Below are positions 17,697 to 27,592 of a DNA stretch of 64,000 nt, one piece after another; positions within the stretch are counted from its first letter, which is position 1; each line of letters opens with the position of its first letter. Location of the stretch: contig NZ_JAZHRT010000001.1 of NCBI RefSeq assembly GCF_036924535.1, positions 3,720,001 to 3,784,000 on the forward strand, in the 5' to 3' direction. The translations under genes and the position numbers were made by a program. The notes beneath the pieces are model-generated. The model was given only the letters and a program-made list of their open reading frames with translations. It made no database searches and had not been told where the DNA came from. This DNA is from Bradyrhizobium sp. AZCC 2262. Lineage in GTDB: Bacteria; Pseudomonadota; Alphaproteobacteria; Rhizobiales; Xanthobacteraceae.

Positions 17697-18314
17697 CTAG
17701 CCGCGCGGATCGAGAAATCGCCGAATCGCCGGCAGCAATGCGGCGCCGAGTGCATTCTTGATCAGCGACCCCGCGATGAACGGCACGATGCCGACCAGCC
17801 ACGCCTTTTCGACGCCGAGCTTCATGCCGAACGCCAGCCAGCCAAACCCGGCGGCGAGAATGAGAAGGTGTCCGAATGCCATCGCCACGAACAGGCGCAG
17901 CACCGATCGGTCCCACCCGCGTTCGCTCAGCCAACCCGTCACGAAGGCCGCAGCCACGAAGCCGAAGAGATATCCGGCCGTCGGCCCGAACAGCGGCGCA
18001 AGCCCACCGACCGGGCCCGCGAATACCGGCAATCCCATCGCCCCTTCAGCCAAATAGACCACCACCGTAGCCGTGCCGAGCCCCGCGCCATACGCCGCGC
18101 CGATCACCAGGACGGCCAGCGTCTGCAGCGTCATCGGAACATAAGGCAACGGCAAATTGACCTTCGCCGACAAGGTCAAAAGCGCCGTTCCCAGTGCGAC
18201 CAGAATCACGCCGCGCAACACGCCCGACGATCCGCCGGCGCGTTGCGGCCACAGCAGGGCGGAGAGCAGGAAGTGTGGCGGCGCGATGGTTTCAGGCATG
18301 GTTTTGGCAGACAC
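17697..18314 (-). CDS. bioY: Biotin transporter BioY (S component)
   Basis: Membrane substrate-binding component for biotin uptake, about 205 residues with around six helices. The conserved N-terminal segment LPLPYVPMTLQTLAVL and the loop LAEGAMGLPVFAGP identify the family. The start is chosen at GTG 18314 because GGGGAG lies six bases upstream; the ATG at 18299 is the alternative. No ECF ATPase or EcfT gene adjoins it, so it works alone or with a shared energising module. The only biotin-related genes nearby are accB/accC, 6 kb away. Confidence 0.92.
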   Translation of the reverse strand: MSAKTMPETIAPPHFLLSALLWPQRAGGSSGVLRGVILVALGTALLTLSAKVNLPLPYVPMTLQTLAVLVIGAAYGAGLGTATVVVYLAEGAMGLPVFAGPVGGLAPLFGPTAGYLFGFVAAAFVTGWLSERGWDRSVLRLFVAMAFGHLLILAAGFGWLAFGMKLGVEKAWLVGIVPFIAGSLIKNALGAALLPAIRRFLDPRG

Positions 18315-18374
18315 GGATGGCTCCCCGGTTGATTGAAGGCAAGACAAACAATGATGTGGATGGTGGCCCGCTGG

Positions 18375-19565
18375 CTACGATCCAAGCCAGCGCGCGATGC
18401 GCGTCACCGCTTCGCGCATCTCGTCGGCCGAGCGCGCGTAGGAGAAGCGAATGAAGCTGCGGCCGTGGATCGGATCGAAATCGACGCCCGGCGTCGCCGC
18501 CACATGCGCCTTCTCCAGCATGCGGCCGGCAAATTCGAAACTGTCGGAGGTGAAATCCGAAACGTCTGCGTAGAGGTAGAAGGCGCCATCCGCCGGCAGG
18601 AACTTGGTGAGACCGGCCTTCGGCAATCCCTCGATCAGGATGCGGCGGTTCTCTTGATAGCCGCGCTTGATCGCTTCCATCTCCTCGCGGCCCTCGAATG
18701 CCGCTTCGGCCGCGATCTGCGACAACGTCGGCACCGAGATCGACAGATTCTGCTGCAGGCGTTCGATCGGCCGCACCAAAGACTCCGGCACCACCATCCA
18801 GCCGACCCGCCAGCCGGTCATGCAGAAATATTTCGAGAACGAATTGATCACGAGCGCATGCGGCGAAAGCTCTGCCGCCGTCACCGCCGGAAACGCATAG
18901 TCGAGGCCATGATAGATTTCGTCGGAGATGAAGCGGATGCCCGCGCCTTCCGCTGCACCGATCAGGCCGGTGAGCGCCTCGCGCGACATCATCGTTCCCG
19001 TCGGATTGGCGGGGCTGCCGACCAGCACGCCCTTCAGCGGCGACTTGCGGTGCGCGGCCAGCAAAGCCTCGCCCGTCAACGCATGCCGCGTTGCGCCCGA
19101 TGTCTCGATCAAAACCGGCTCGCAGCCGAGCGCGGTCAGGATATGCCGGTACGGCGGATAGCCCGGCACCGTGACCGCCACCCGGTCGCCCGGCTCAAAC
19201 ATCGACAGAAACGCCAGAATGAATCCGCCGGACGAGCCGGTCGTGATCACGATGCGATCGGGATCGACCGCACAGCCGTAAGTATCGCGGTAGTGTTTTG
19301 CGATTCGCGTGCGCAGCGAGGGGATGCCGAGCGCGGAGGTGTAATCGATCCGCGCCGCATCGAGCGCTGTATGCGCGGCCGCGATCGCGACCTTGGGCGC
19401 CGACGCCGCCGGCTGTCCCACTTCCATGTGAATGACATGGCCGCCGGCCGCCTCGATGCGGGCCGCGGCCGCCATCACGTCCATTACCATGAAGGGCGGA
19501 ACATCGCTCCGCACCGAGGGCGTCAGCAGCGCTTTCGCGCGGTCTCTAAGTGTCGATTCCAGCAT
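18375..19565 (-). CDS. PLP-dependent class I/II aminotransferase
   Basis: Fold-type I aminotransferase, 396 residues. The PLP-lysine lies in SFSKYFCMTGWRVGW near residue 240 and the Asn of the cofactor site in GSPANPTG near 180; a Gly-rich TGSSGGFILAFL near 110 binds the phosphate. The closest general match is to aspartate/aromatic or alanine transaminase-like proteins, and the amino donor cannot be fixed from sequence. It is upstream of bioY on the same strand with about 60 bases between them, so they may be co-transcribed, though no functional link is evident. Confidence 0.9.
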   Translation of the reverse strand: MLESTLRDRAKALLTPSVRSDVPPFMVMDVMAAAARIEAAGGHVIHMEVGQPAASAPKVAIAAAHTALDAARIDYTSALGIPSLRTRIAKHYRDTYGCAVDPDRIVITTGSSGGFILAFLSMFEPGDRVAVTVPGYPPYRHILTALGCEPVLIETSGATRHALTGEALLAAHRKSPLKGVLVGSPANPTGTMMSREALTGLIGAAEGAGIRFISDEIYHGLDYAFPAVTAAELSPHALVINSFSKYFCMTGWRVGWMVVPESLVRPIERLQQNLSISVPTLSQIAAEAAFEGREEMEAIKRGYQENRRILIEGLPKAGLTKFLPADGAFYLYADVSDFTSDSFEFAGRMLEKAHVAATPGVDFDPIHGRSFIRFSYARSADEMREAVTRIARWLGS

Positions 19566-19816
19566 CGATATCTGTTATTTGCACGGGCGCGCGCCGAATT
19601 CAGGTTCCCGAACCGGCTGCCGCCCCAGACTGGCCGTATTCGATGGCTTGTTATAGCTTTTTCCCGCGAAGTGATACCGGGTTCACGCAGTGATACCCCG
19701 GCTCGGGTGAAAGAAACGCGTTGAAACAACAAACTGGGACCCGTTTCTGATCTAACCGGAAACCGAACCGGCGTCCGGGCCAATCCGGGCGCATCGCCAA
19801 TCACCAAAGACCGCTC

Positions 19817-21223
19817 ATGCTGCTGCGCATCGCCTTACGCAAGAAACCACTGAAATTGACCGCACTGGCCACAGCCATCGCACTTGCCGTTGCGCCAATG
19901 GCGGCTGTGGCGCAGGAGAACAAGGGTCCGCCGGTGCTCCGCGACACCGAGACGGAGCAGTTGCTGCGCGAATATACAAGGCCGATCCTGCGCGCCGCCG
20001 GTCTGGAAAAACAGAACATCCAGATGGTGATCATCAACCAGGGCGTCTTCAACGCCTTCGTTGCTGACGGCCGCCGCATCTTCGTGAACTACGGCGCGAT
20101 CATGCAGTCGGAGACGCCGAACCAGATCATCGGCGTGATGGCGCACGAAACCGGCCACCTCGCCGGCGGCCATCTCGCCAAGATGCGCGAGCAGATGGCG
20201 CAGGCCCAGACCCAGATGATCATTGCCATGCTGCTCGGCGCCGGCGCGATGGTCGCGGGCGCGAAGACCGGCGGCGGCAGCGGCGGGTTGACCAACGCCG
20301 GTGCGGCGATGTTCTCCGCGCAGGGAGAGGTGATCCGCCGCAACCTGCTCTCCTACGTGCGCCAGCAGGAGGAGAACGCCGACAGGGCCGGCGTGAAATT
20401 TCTGACCGCCACCGGCCAGTCCGCCCGGGGCATGTATGAGACCTTCAAGCGCTTCACCGACGAGAGCCTGTTCGCCTCGCGCGGCTCGGACCCCTACGTT
20501 CAATCGCATCCGATGCCGGCTGAGCGCGTCGCCGCGCTGGAAGAACTGGCGCGTTCGAGCCCCTACTGGGACAAAAAGGACGACCCTGCCCTGCAGCTGC
20601 GCCACGACATGGTGCGCGCCAAGATCTCGGCCTTCATGGAGCGGCAGGAAACCGTGTCCCGGCGCTATCCGATGTCCAATAACAGCCTGCCTGCGCGCTA
20701 TGCCCACGCGATCACGACCTATCTGCACGGCGACCTGCGCAGCGCGCTCTCCCAGATCGACGCCCTGATCCAGCAGCAGCCCAACAATCCCTATTTCCAC
20801 GAGGTGCGCGGTCAGGCGCTGATGGAGGGCGGCAAGCCGCAGGAGGCGATTGCGCCGCTGCGCAAAGCGGTCGCACTCTCCAACAACTCCCCGCTCATCG
20901 AGATGCTGCTTGGGCAGGCCCTCGTGGCAACCGGCAACAACGCCTACACCGACGAGGCAATCGCCATCCTGCGTGCGGCGGTGGCGCGCGAGAGCGAAGC
21001 GCCAATCGGCTACACCCAGCTTGCAATGGCCTATGGCCGCAAGGGCGACTATGCGCAGGCCGATCTGGCGTCGGCCCAGGCCGCCTACCTTCGCGGCGAC
21101 AGCAAGACGGCGCGCGATCTTGCATCGCGCGCGAAAACGCGCTTTGCGATCGGGACGCCGGGATGGGTCAAGGCTGACGACATTGTGAGCGCCAAGCCGT
21201 TGCCAGGCCAGAAGAGCAACTAG
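19817..21223 (+). CDS. M48-family periplasmic metalloprotease with TPR region (BepA-like)
   Basis: Zinc protease with a chaperone-type TPR tail, 468 residues. An N-terminal signal peptide (MLLRIALRKK... to VAQ) sends it to the periplasm. The zinc motif HETGH lies near residue 111 and the third ligand in QEENADRAG near 190. The C-terminal 170 residues form TPR-like helical pairs (HEVRGQALMEGGKPQEAIA and repeats). In E. coli the family member BepA helps LptD assembly and degrades misfolded outer-membrane proteins; the same role here is inferred from architecture. It is followed by a DsbA-like gene in the same direction. Confidence 0.92.
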   Translation: MLLRIALRKKPLKLTALATAIALAVAPMAAVAQENKGPPVLRDTETEQLLREYTRPILRAAGLEKQNIQMVIINQGVFNAFVADGRRIFVNYGAIMQSETPNQIIGVMAHETGHLAGGHLAKMREQMAQAQTQMIIAMLLGAGAMVAGAKTGGGSGGLTNAGAAMFSAQGEVIRRNLLSYVRQQEENADRAGVKFLTATGQSARGMYETFKRFTDESLFASRGSDPYVQSHPMPAERVAALEELARSSPYWDKKDDPALQLRHDMVRAKISAFMERQETVSRRYPMSNNSLPARYAHAITTYLHGDLRSALSQIDALIQQQPNNPYFHEVRGQALMEGGKPQEAIAPLRKAVALSNNSPLIEMLLGQALVATGNNAYTDEAIAILRAAVARESEAPIGYTQLAMAYGRKGDYAQADLASAQAAYLRGDSKTARDLASRAKTRFAIGTPGWVKADDIVSAKPLPGQKSN

Positions 21224-21332
21224 AAATCAACCGGGTTCCGCTATAATCGGACCTGACCACCACGGACCAAGATCCCCAGGAGCCGGCCCTTCAGCAGAAT
21301 TGCCCGGGAACCCGACGCATAAGGATTTAGCG

Positions 21333-22100
21333 ATGCCCTCGTTCCGTCTTCTCATTCCCGCATTGTTCGCTGTCGCGTTCTGCGGCGCGCCGATGTCCGC
21401 TTCCGCGCAGAGCTTCAGCGACACCCAGCGCGGTGACATCGAGACCATCGTCCGGAATTACCTGATCGCGCATCCCGAGGTGCTCGAAGAGGCGATGACC
21501 GAACTCAGCAAGCGTCAGGCCGCGGCGGAATCCGCCAAGCACGAAGCCGGCGTCGCCAACCATTCGGACGCGATCTTCAATTCGCCGCGCAACGTCACGC
21601 TCGGCAACAAGGACGGCGACGTCACCTTCGTCGAATTCTTCGATTACAATTGCGGGTACTGCAAGCGCGCGATGACGGACATGATGGAACTGATGAAGGC
21701 CGATCCGAAGCTGAAGGTCGTGCTCAAGGAGTTTCCGGTGCTGAGCGCAGGCTCGGTCGAAGCCGCACAGGTCGGCGTCGCGGTGCGCATGCAGGATCCG
21801 AGTGGCAAGAAATATCTCGACTTCCACCAGAAGCTTCTGGGCGGCCGCGGCGCCGCCGACAAGGCGCGCGCGATGGCCGTCGCCAAGGAAGTCGGGCTCG
21901 ACATGGCGAAGCTGGAGAAGGACCTTTCGAGCGCCGAGGTGCGCAGCACGCTCGAGGAAAATTTCAAGCTCGCCGAAGCGATGGGGATGAACGGCACGCC
22001 GAGCTACGTGATCGGCAAGCAGGTCGTGATCGGCGCGGTCGGCGTCGAGAACCTGCGGGAAAAGATCAGCAACGCCCGCTGCGGCAAGGCGACCTGCTGA
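21333..22100 (+). CDS. DsbA-family periplasmic thiol:disulfide oxidoreductase
   Basis: Secreted thioredoxin-fold protein, 255 residues from ATG 21333, chosen because AAGGA precedes it and a clean signal peptide (MPSFRLLIPALFAVAF... to ASAQ) follows. An N-terminal helical segment (residues 30-75) precedes the thioredoxin core with active site CGYC at 107-110 and the cis-proline loop GTPSY near 230. The layout matches Com1/ScsC-like members. It probably oxidises or isomerises disulfides in exported proteins. A strong terminator follows. Confidence 0.92.
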   Translation: MPSFRLLIPALFAVAFCGAPMSASAQSFSDTQRGDIETIVRNYLIAHPEVLEEAMTELSKRQAAAESAKHEAGVANHSDAIFNSPRNVTLGNKDGDVTFVEFFDYNCGYCKRAMTDMMELMKADPKLKVVLKEFPVLSAGSVEAAQVGVAVRMQDPSGKKYLDFHQKLLGGRGAADKARAMAVAKEVGLDMAKLEKDLSSAEVRSTLEENFKLAEAMGMNGTPSYVIGKQVVIGAVGVENLREKISNARCGKATC

Positions 22101-22123
22101 GGCGAACTGCACGTATTGCGATG

Positions 22124-22154
22124 AAAGGCCGGCTCAACAGCCGGCCTTTTTCTT
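22124..22154 (+). terminator. Rho-independent terminator after the dsbA-like gene
   Basis: An 11-bp perfect stem, AAAGGCCGGCT (22124-22134) with AGCCGGCCTTT (22139-22149), a CAAC loop and a following TTCTTT run. Confidence 0.9.
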
Positions 22155-22286
22155 TGCGGCGTTCCACGGCGCGGCGGTTCATCCCGCATTCACAAAACAA
22201 AGTCAGCGGAACCGCCGATGATCAGGAACATCGCGCAATTCCTTTCGTTGTCGGTCGGGCAATGCAGACATGTGAGGAGACATTCG

Positions 22287-23126
22287 ATGACTAACCGCTT
22301 TTTGATTTCGGTCGCGACAGCGGCCCTGATCGCCGGAACCGGCTTTGCGAACGCGCAGGGTACCGGTATGGGCCGCGACGCAGGGTCGGCCGGTTCCCCG
22401 GCTCAGCAGAGCGCGCCTTCTTCTTCCGATCGCGGCGGCGCTTCGTCGGGCACGATGCAGCGCGATAGCGGCGGCAAGGACAGCGGCGGCAAGTCCGACA
22501 TGAAGGGCGCGCAGTCCGAGCCTAAGTCGATGGGCGCTGAAAAGAACCAGCGCGCCGAAGACCACATGAAGGGCGGCAAGGACATGAAGGCCGAAGGCCG
22601 GCAAGACAAGGATATGAAGGCCGAGGGTAAGGAAGACCGCGGCGGCATGAAGTCCGAGCAGAAGGGTCAGACGACCGGCCAGGGTACGATGCAGCGTGAT
22701 CAAAGCACGACCCAGCACCGTGACCAGACGACGACCCAGGGCCGCGATCAAACGCAGGGCCATGACCAGAAGGACCAGAAGGCCCAGGGCCAGCAGGACC
22801 GCATGCAGACCCAGACTCAGGGCGGAGCCGCGGGCCAGAGCACGACCACCACGGGTCAGGCCGGTGCGGCCGGCAAGCTCTCGACCGAGCAGCGCAGCCA
22901 GATCACCAGTGTGATCCACGAGCAGCGCGTTGCGCCGGTGACGAACGTGAACTTCTCGATTTCGGTCGGCACCCGCGTACCGCGCGAGGTGACCTTCCAT
23001 GCGTTGCCGGAGCGAGTGGTGACGATCTATCCGGAATGGCGCAGGTATAAGTTCATCCTCGTCAAGGAGCAGATCGTGATCGTCGACCCGAACACCTACG
23101 AGATCGTGGCAGTTCTGGAATCCTGA
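22287..23126 (+). CDS. DUF1236-domain exported protein with low-complexity region
   Basis: Secreted protein of unknown function, 279 residues from ATG 22287 (GAGGAG upstream). It has a signal peptide (to FANAQ), a long low-complexity stretch (about 25-195) rich in Gln, Lys, Gly, Asp and Met with repeating KDMKAEG and RDQTTTQ-like units, and a C-terminal DUF1236 domain (about 205-279, VTFHALPERVVTIYPEWR and VIVDPNTYEIVAVL). The family is common and multi-copy in Bradyrhizobium. The repeats vary in length between relatives and suggest an extended hydrophilic linker. Terminators lie on both sides, so it is monocistronic. Confidence 0.88.
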   Translation: MTNRFLISVATAALIAGTGFANAQGTGMGRDAGSAGSPAQQSAPSSSDRGGASSGTMQRDSGGKDSGGKSDMKGAQSEPKSMGAEKNQRAEDHMKGGKDMKAEGRQDKDMKAEGKEDRGGMKSEQKGQTTGQGTMQRDQSTTQHRDQTTTQGRDQTQGHDQKDQKAQGQQDRMQTQTQGGAAGQSTTTTGQAGAAGKLSTEQRSQITSVIHEQRVAPVTNVNFSISVGTRVPREVTFHALPERVVTIYPEWRRYKFILVKEQIVIVDPNTYEIVAVLES

Positions 23127-23148
23127 CAACAGGCTTTTCGCAAATATC

Positions 23149-23178
23149 AGGGCGGGCAGAAATGCCCGCCCTTTTTTG
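23149..23178 (+). terminator. Rho-independent terminator after the DUF1236 gene
   Basis: A 10-bp perfect stem, AGGGCGGGCA (23149-23158) with TGCCCGCCCT (23163-23172), a GAAA loop and a run of T bases. Confidence 0.93.
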
Positions 23179-23522
23179 CTTGGCCGAGACTCGTCGAGTT
23201 GCTGCGACCGGGTGAACTCCCAGCGAATTCATCATTTCGAGTGAAGGCTGGGAACAACGCGGGGGTTCGGGCAGCACAACCGTGCCGGTCTTGGTCTGAG
23301 CTTGCGTCTTTAAGGCACGTGGCGGTGGATGACGGCGCGCTGACACGCCCCCGGCCGATTCTTTGGCATTGGGTTAACGTGCAATTTCAGCAGGTTCTGC
23401 GTGCCTTTTTATGAACAGGATGAGGCGTTTGAAAGGCGGCCGGAGCGGCCTAAAGACTTCCCCTTGACCCCATTGTTACCTATAACCCCGCGACCTGCCC
23501 GCCCCCATTTGCTGGAATCCGG
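23179..23522. other. Gene-free stretch before aroQ
   Basis: About 340 bases with no convincing coding frame. It should contain the aroQ promoter; the AT-richer segment at about 23400-23500 is the likely place, but no consensus pair with standard spacing could be assigned. Confidence 0.5.
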
Positions 23523-23990
23523 ATGGCCCAAGCCTCTGCCGCGACGATCTATGTCCTCAACGGCCCGAACCTCAACATGTTGGGGACGCGCGAGCCCGAA
23601 ACCTACGGCCACGCGTCGCTCGCCGATGTCGAAAAGCTGTGTGTGGAGACCGCGGCGCAATTCGGCCTGAAGGCCGATTGCCGCCAGTCCAACCGCGAAG
23701 GCGAACTGATCGACTTCATCCACGAGGCGCATGCCAAAAAGGTGGCCGGCATCATCATCAACGCCGGCGGCTATTCGCACACTTCGATCGCGTTACATGA
23801 CGCGCTGGTCGCGGTGAAGATTCCGACGGTGGAAGTGCATATCAGCAACATCCACGCCCGCGAGAGCTTCCGTCATCACTCCTACACGGCCATGGCCGCC
23901 TTTGCGTCGCTCTGCGGCTTCGGCATCGATGGCTACCGGCTCGCAATATCAGGCCTTGCCGCCAAAATCGGCGCCAAAGCCAAAACCTAA
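23523..23990 (+). CDS. aroQ: Type II 3-dehydroquinate dehydratase
   Basis: Shikimate-pathway enzyme that converts 3-dehydroquinate to 3-dehydroshikimate as a dodecameric cytosolic protein. At 155 residues it has the normal length. Signature segments are [16 protein letters not shown] (catalytic Tyr in the flexible loop), [16 protein letters not shown] and [18 protein letters not shown] with the catalytic His. It lies 78 bases before accB in the same direction. aroQ-accB-accC is a frequent order in alphaproteobacteria, so one transcript is likely. Confidence 0.96.
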   Translation: MAQASAATIYVLNGPNLNMLGTREPETYGHASLADVEKLCVETAAQFGLKADCRQSNREGELIDFIHEAHAKKVAGIIINAGGYSHTSIALHDALVAVKIPTVEVHISNIHARESFRHHSYTAMAAFASLCGFGIDGYRLAISGLAAKIGAKAKT

Positions 23991-24068
23991 CTTCAAAAAC
24001 CTGACGTCGAACGACACCAAGCCTGACGCTTACGCCGTCACCCACATCGAGAATTCCGGATCAAGAGC

Positions 24069-24560
24069 ATGGCCCGCCAGCCCGACAACAAGTCAGCGGA
24101 CAATTCTGCCGCAAACCTGAAGAGCGACGACAGCGCGCTCATTCGCGAACTCGCGCTGCTGCTGGATGAGACCAGCCTGACCGAGATCGAAATCGAGCGC
24201 GCCGGCCTGCGGGTGCGGGTCGCGCGCAACATCACCGTGTCGGCGGCGATGCCGGCGGGCTTCCAGCCGGCGCCGGTTGCTGCCGCGGCAGCGGTCCCCG
24301 CTGCGGGTGCCGATCTGGCCAAGCATCCGGGCGTGGTCCCCTCGCCGATGGTCGGTACCGCTTACTGGGCGCCCGAGCCCGGCGCCAAGCCGTTCATCGA
24401 CGTCGGCACCAAGGTATCGGCCGGGCAAACGCTGCTGATCATCGAAGCGATGAAGACGATGAACCAGATCCCATCGCCGCGCGCGGGCACGGTGACGCAA
24501 ATTCTCGTCGAGGACGGCCAGCCGGTCGAATTCGGCGAGCCGCTCGTGATCATTGAATAA
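24069..24560 (+). CDS. accB: Biotin carboxyl carrier protein of acetyl-CoA carboxylase
   Basis: Carrier subunit that holds the biotin carboxylated by AccC and passes CO2 to the AccAD carboxyltransferase for malonyl-CoA synthesis. 163 residues: a charged N-terminal region, an Ala/Pro linker (about 60-80), and the biotinyl domain with the modified Lys129 in EAMKTM. It is followed after 24 bases by accC on the same strand. Confidence 0.96.
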   Translation: MARQPDNKSADNSAANLKSDDSALIRELALLLDETSLTEIEIERAGLRVRVARNITVSAAMPAGFQPAPVAAAAAVPAAGADLAKHPGVVPSPMVGTAYWAPEPGAKPFIDVGTKVSAGQTLLIIEAMKTMNQIPSPRAGTVTQILVEDGQPVEFGEPLVIIE

Positions 24561-24584
24561 AATTCGTCAACGTCAGGCGCTGCG

Positions 24585-25943
24585 ATGTTCGACAAGATTC
24601 TGATAGCCAATCGCGGCGAGATCGCGCTCCGGGTGCTGCGCGCGTGCAAGGAGCTCGGCATCTCCACTGTCGCGGTGCATTCCACCGCCGATGCCGACGC
24701 CATGCATGTGCGGCTCGCCGACGAGAGCGTTTGTATCGGCCCACCGCCATCAAAGGATTCTTATCTCAACGTCCCCGCACTGCTCGCGGCCTGCGAGATC
24801 ACCGGCGCCGACGCCGTGCATCCCGGCTACGGCTTCCTGTCGGAGAACGCCCGCTTCGCCGAAATCCTCGCCGAGCATAATCTGCATTTCATTGGCCCGA
24901 AGGCCGAGCACATTCGCCTGATGGGCGACAAGATCGAGGCCAAGAAGACCGCCAAGCGGCTCGGCATCCCCGTCGTTCCGGGTTCCGATGGCGCGGTCTC
25001 GCCCGACGACGATGCCCTGGCTATCGGCAAGGCGATCGGCTTCCCCGTGCTGGTGAAGGCGGCCGCCGGCGGCGGCGGACGCGGCATGAAGGTCGCGCAC
25101 TCCGCCGACGATCTGATGATGGCGCTGTCGACCGCGTCCAACGAGGCCAAATCGGCGTTCGGCGACGCCTCGGTCTATCTCGAAAAATACCTGCAGAAGC
25201 CGCGCCACATCGAGATCCAGATTCTCGGCGACGGCCGCGGCGGCGCGATCCATCTCGGCGAGCGCGACTGCTCGCTGCAGCGCCGTCACCAGAAGGTCTG
25301 GGAAGAAGGCCCCTCGCCGGTTCTCTCCGCCGCCGCCCGCGCCAGGATCGGCGAGACCTGCGCCAAGGCGATGCGGGACATGAAATATCTCGGCGTCGGC
25401 ACCATCGAATTCCTCTATGAGGATGGCGAGTTCTATTTCATCGAAATGAACACCCGCATCCAGGTCGAGCATCCCGTCACCGAGAGCATCACCGACATCG
25501 ACCTCGTGCTGGAGCAGATCCGCATCGCCGCCGGCGGCGACCTGCCCGCGAAGCAGGAAGAGATCGCCATCATCGGGCATGCCATCGAATGCCGCGTCAA
25601 TGCGGAGAACCCGCAGACCTTCCGCCCGTCACCCGGCAAGATCACGCAATTCCATCCGCCCGGCGGGCTCGGCGTGCGGATCGATTCCGCCGTTTATCAG
25701 GGCTACGTTATTCCGCCTTATTATGATTCGCTGGTCGGCAAGCTGATCGTGCACGGCAAGACCCGCGCGGAATGCCTGATGCGGCTGCGCCGGGCGCTCG
25801 ACGAGATGGTGGTCGACGGCATCGAAACCACCCTGCCGCTGTTCCGGGCGCTGGTCCGGGAGGCCGACATCATCAACGGCGACTACCACATTCACTGGCT
25901 CGAGCAGTACCTCGCCGGCCAGCCGGTGGACGGCAAGACCTGA
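24585..25943 (+). CDS. accC: Biotin carboxylase subunit of acetyl-CoA carboxylase
   Basis: ATP-grasp enzyme that carboxylates the biotin on AccB with bicarbonate; first committed step of fatty-acid synthesis. 452 residues, the normal length. Visible features are the N-terminal [20 protein letters not shown], the Gly-rich ATP loop [12 protein letters not shown] (about 165), and the active-site segment [16 protein letters not shown] (about 285) with the catalytic Arg. Together with accB it forms a two-gene unit. Confidence 0.97.
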   Translation: MFDKILIANRGEIALRVLRACKELGISTVAVHSTADADAMHVRLADESVCIGPPPSKDSYLNVPALLAACEITGADAVHPGYGFLSENARFAEILAEHNLHFIGPKAEHIRLMGDKIEAKKTAKRLGIPVVPGSDGAVSPDDDALAIGKAIGFPVLVKAAAGGGGRGMKVAHSADDLMMALSTASNEAKSAFGDASVYLEKYLQKPRHIEIQILGDGRGGAIHLGERDCSLQRRHQKVWEEGPSPVLSAAARARIGETCAKAMRDMKYLGVGTIEFLYEDGEFYFIEMNTRIQVEHPVTESITDIDLVLEQIRIAAGGDLPAKQEEIAIIGHAIECRVNAENPQTFRPSPGKITQFHPPGGLGVRIDSAVYQGYVIPPYYDSLVGKLIVHGKTRAECLMRLRRALDEMVVDGIETTLPLFRALVREADIINGDYHIHWLEQYLAGQPVDGKT

Positions 25944-26062
25944 TCCAAAAAAACTCCTGAAATATTCGACGGCGCATGGAACCGATGGGTTCCATCGCAC
26001 GTTGGTGTGCAAAAGGGGCTGCCAGGGGCGCTTGTTCCGTTTGTTCATGACGCGAGATCACC

Positions 26063-27592
26063 GTGACCGCTGACGCCCAGCGCAAGCGCGCCATCGGGCA
26101 TATCCTGCTGCTTGCGGCGGGGCTCTTGGTGTTGACCGTCATCAGCGCCGGTTCGGTCCATCTGGTGAACGAGGCGCGCGAGGACGCGCGCACGGTTCTG
26201 CGCACCCTTGAGGTTGAAAACCAGATATCGCTCGTCCAACTGCAGTTGCGGCGTGCCGAAAGCGCACAGCGCGGCTATCTCGCGACATTGCGGCCGGATT
26301 TTCAGTCCGATTTTGAGCAAGCCATATCCGAACTGACGCCGGCGCTGACGAAGTTGAGCCAACTTATCACCGACAATCCGGTTCAAAGGCGGCTCATCAA
26401 CGAAATGATGCCGCTCTACGACCAGCGGATCGAGGAATTCCGTACGACGAACGAACTGGCCCGGTCGAAGCGCATGAGCGACGCCGCCAAGATCGTGCGC
26501 GAGGGCATCGGGCGCGACACCATGAAACATATCGAAGATCTCGCGGTGCGGATGCGGACCGAGGAAGACCGCCTGTTTGTCGAGCGCACGACCAACGCCG
26601 ATCGCAGCCAGACGCTGGCGGCCTCGATCACCGGCATCGGTTCGGGTTTCGTGGTCGTGCTGGCCGGCATCGCGATCTTCATGGTCCGGCGTTCGTCGCA
26701 CGCACGCGACCAGGCCGCCGCCAGGCTGCGCGACAGCCATCTCAACCTCGAGGCCACGGTCGACGAGCGCACCGCGGACCTGCGCGAAGCCAATGACGAG
26801 ATCCAGCGCTTCGCCTACATCGTCAGCCACGATCTGCGCTCGCCGCTGGTGAACATCATGGGCTTCACCAGCGAGTTGGAGGAATTGCGCGGCGACATCT
26901 TCAAACGGATCGCAGCGCTTTCCCGCGAGCAGTCCGCCGCACCATCGGCCCCGGAAAACGCCACCGATACCGCCGAACCCGTACTCGAGGGCCCCGATAA
27001 GCAGCTCTCGGAAGATTTCTCCGAGGCGCTCGGCTTCATCAAGTCATCGATCGGCAAGATGGACCGGTTGATATCGGCGATCCTCAGCCTCACCCGCGAG
27101 GGGCGGCGCGAGTTCGAGCCGGTGTGGATCGATACAAAGGAGCTGATCGAGGCCATCGTGACGACCGTGGCCCATCAGGCCGCCGAAGCCCAGGCCGAGA
27201 TCCGGATCGACACGCTGCCGAATATCGTCAGCGATCGCCTTGCGGTGGAGCAGATCTTCTCCAATCTGATCGACAATGCACTCAAATACCTCAAGACCGG
27301 GGTCCCCGGCGAAATTACGGTGCGCGGCCGCACCAAGCTCGGCTTTGCGATTTTCGAGTTATCGGACAATGGGCGTGGTATCGACCCCAAGGACCATCAG
27401 CGCATTTTCGAGCTGTTCCGCCGCGCGGGAACCCAGGATAGGCCGGGACAGGGCATCGGCCTTGCCCATGTCCGCGCGTTGGTGCGCCGGCTGGGAGGAA
27501 CCATGTCGGTCGCGTCGGAACTTCACCGGGGCAGCACGTTCACGATCACGCTGCCCGTTAATTGGTCTGCCAACCGGAACACACGGACATGA
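26063..27592 (+). CDS. CHASE3-domain sensor histidine kinase
   Basis: Membrane sensor kinase, 509 residues, starting at a GTG. TM1 (about 10-32), a periplasmic CHASE3 domain (about 35-180, with RRAESAQRGYLAT), TM2 (about 190-212), a coiled linker, a HisKA domain with phospho-acceptor His256 in SHDLRSP, and an HATPase domain with NALKYL, DNGRGI and GQGIGLA. The insertion between H and the catalytic domain (about 285-325) is unusually long and acidic. Its stop overlaps the next gene by ATGA. The kinase and the two following genes are a translationally coupled signalling operon. Confidence 0.92.
   Translation: MTADAQRKRAIGHILLLAAGLLVLTVISAGSVHLVNEAREDARTVLRTLEVENQISLVQLQLRRAESAQRGYLATLRPDFQSDFEQAISELTPALTKLSQLITDNPVQRRLINEMMPLYDQRIEEFRTTNELARSKRMSDAAKIVREGIGRDTMKHIEDLAVRMRTEEDRLFVERTTNADRSQTLAASITGIGSGFVVVLAGIAIFMVRRSSHARDQAAARLRDSHLNLEATVDERTADLREANDEIQRFAYIVSHDLRSPLVNIMGFTSELEELRGDIFKRIAALSREQSAAPSAPENATDTAEPVLEGPDKQLSEDFSEALGFIKSSIGKMDRLISAILSLTREGRREFEPVWIDTKELIEAIVTTVAHQAAEAQAEIRIDTLPNIVSDRLAVEQIFSNLIDNALKYLKTGVPGEITVRGRTKLGFAIFELSDNGRGIDPKDHQRIFELFRRAGTQDRPGQGIGLAHVRALVRRLGGTMSVASELHRGSTFTITLPVNWSANRNTRT

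Noticed and set aside
16155..18332. Long plus-strand open frame of 725 codons
   Set aside because: Runs antisense across dctA and bioY, both clear genes.
23464..23490. TTGACC and TATAAC as an aroQ promoter
   Set aside because: Spacing is only 11 bases instead of about 17.
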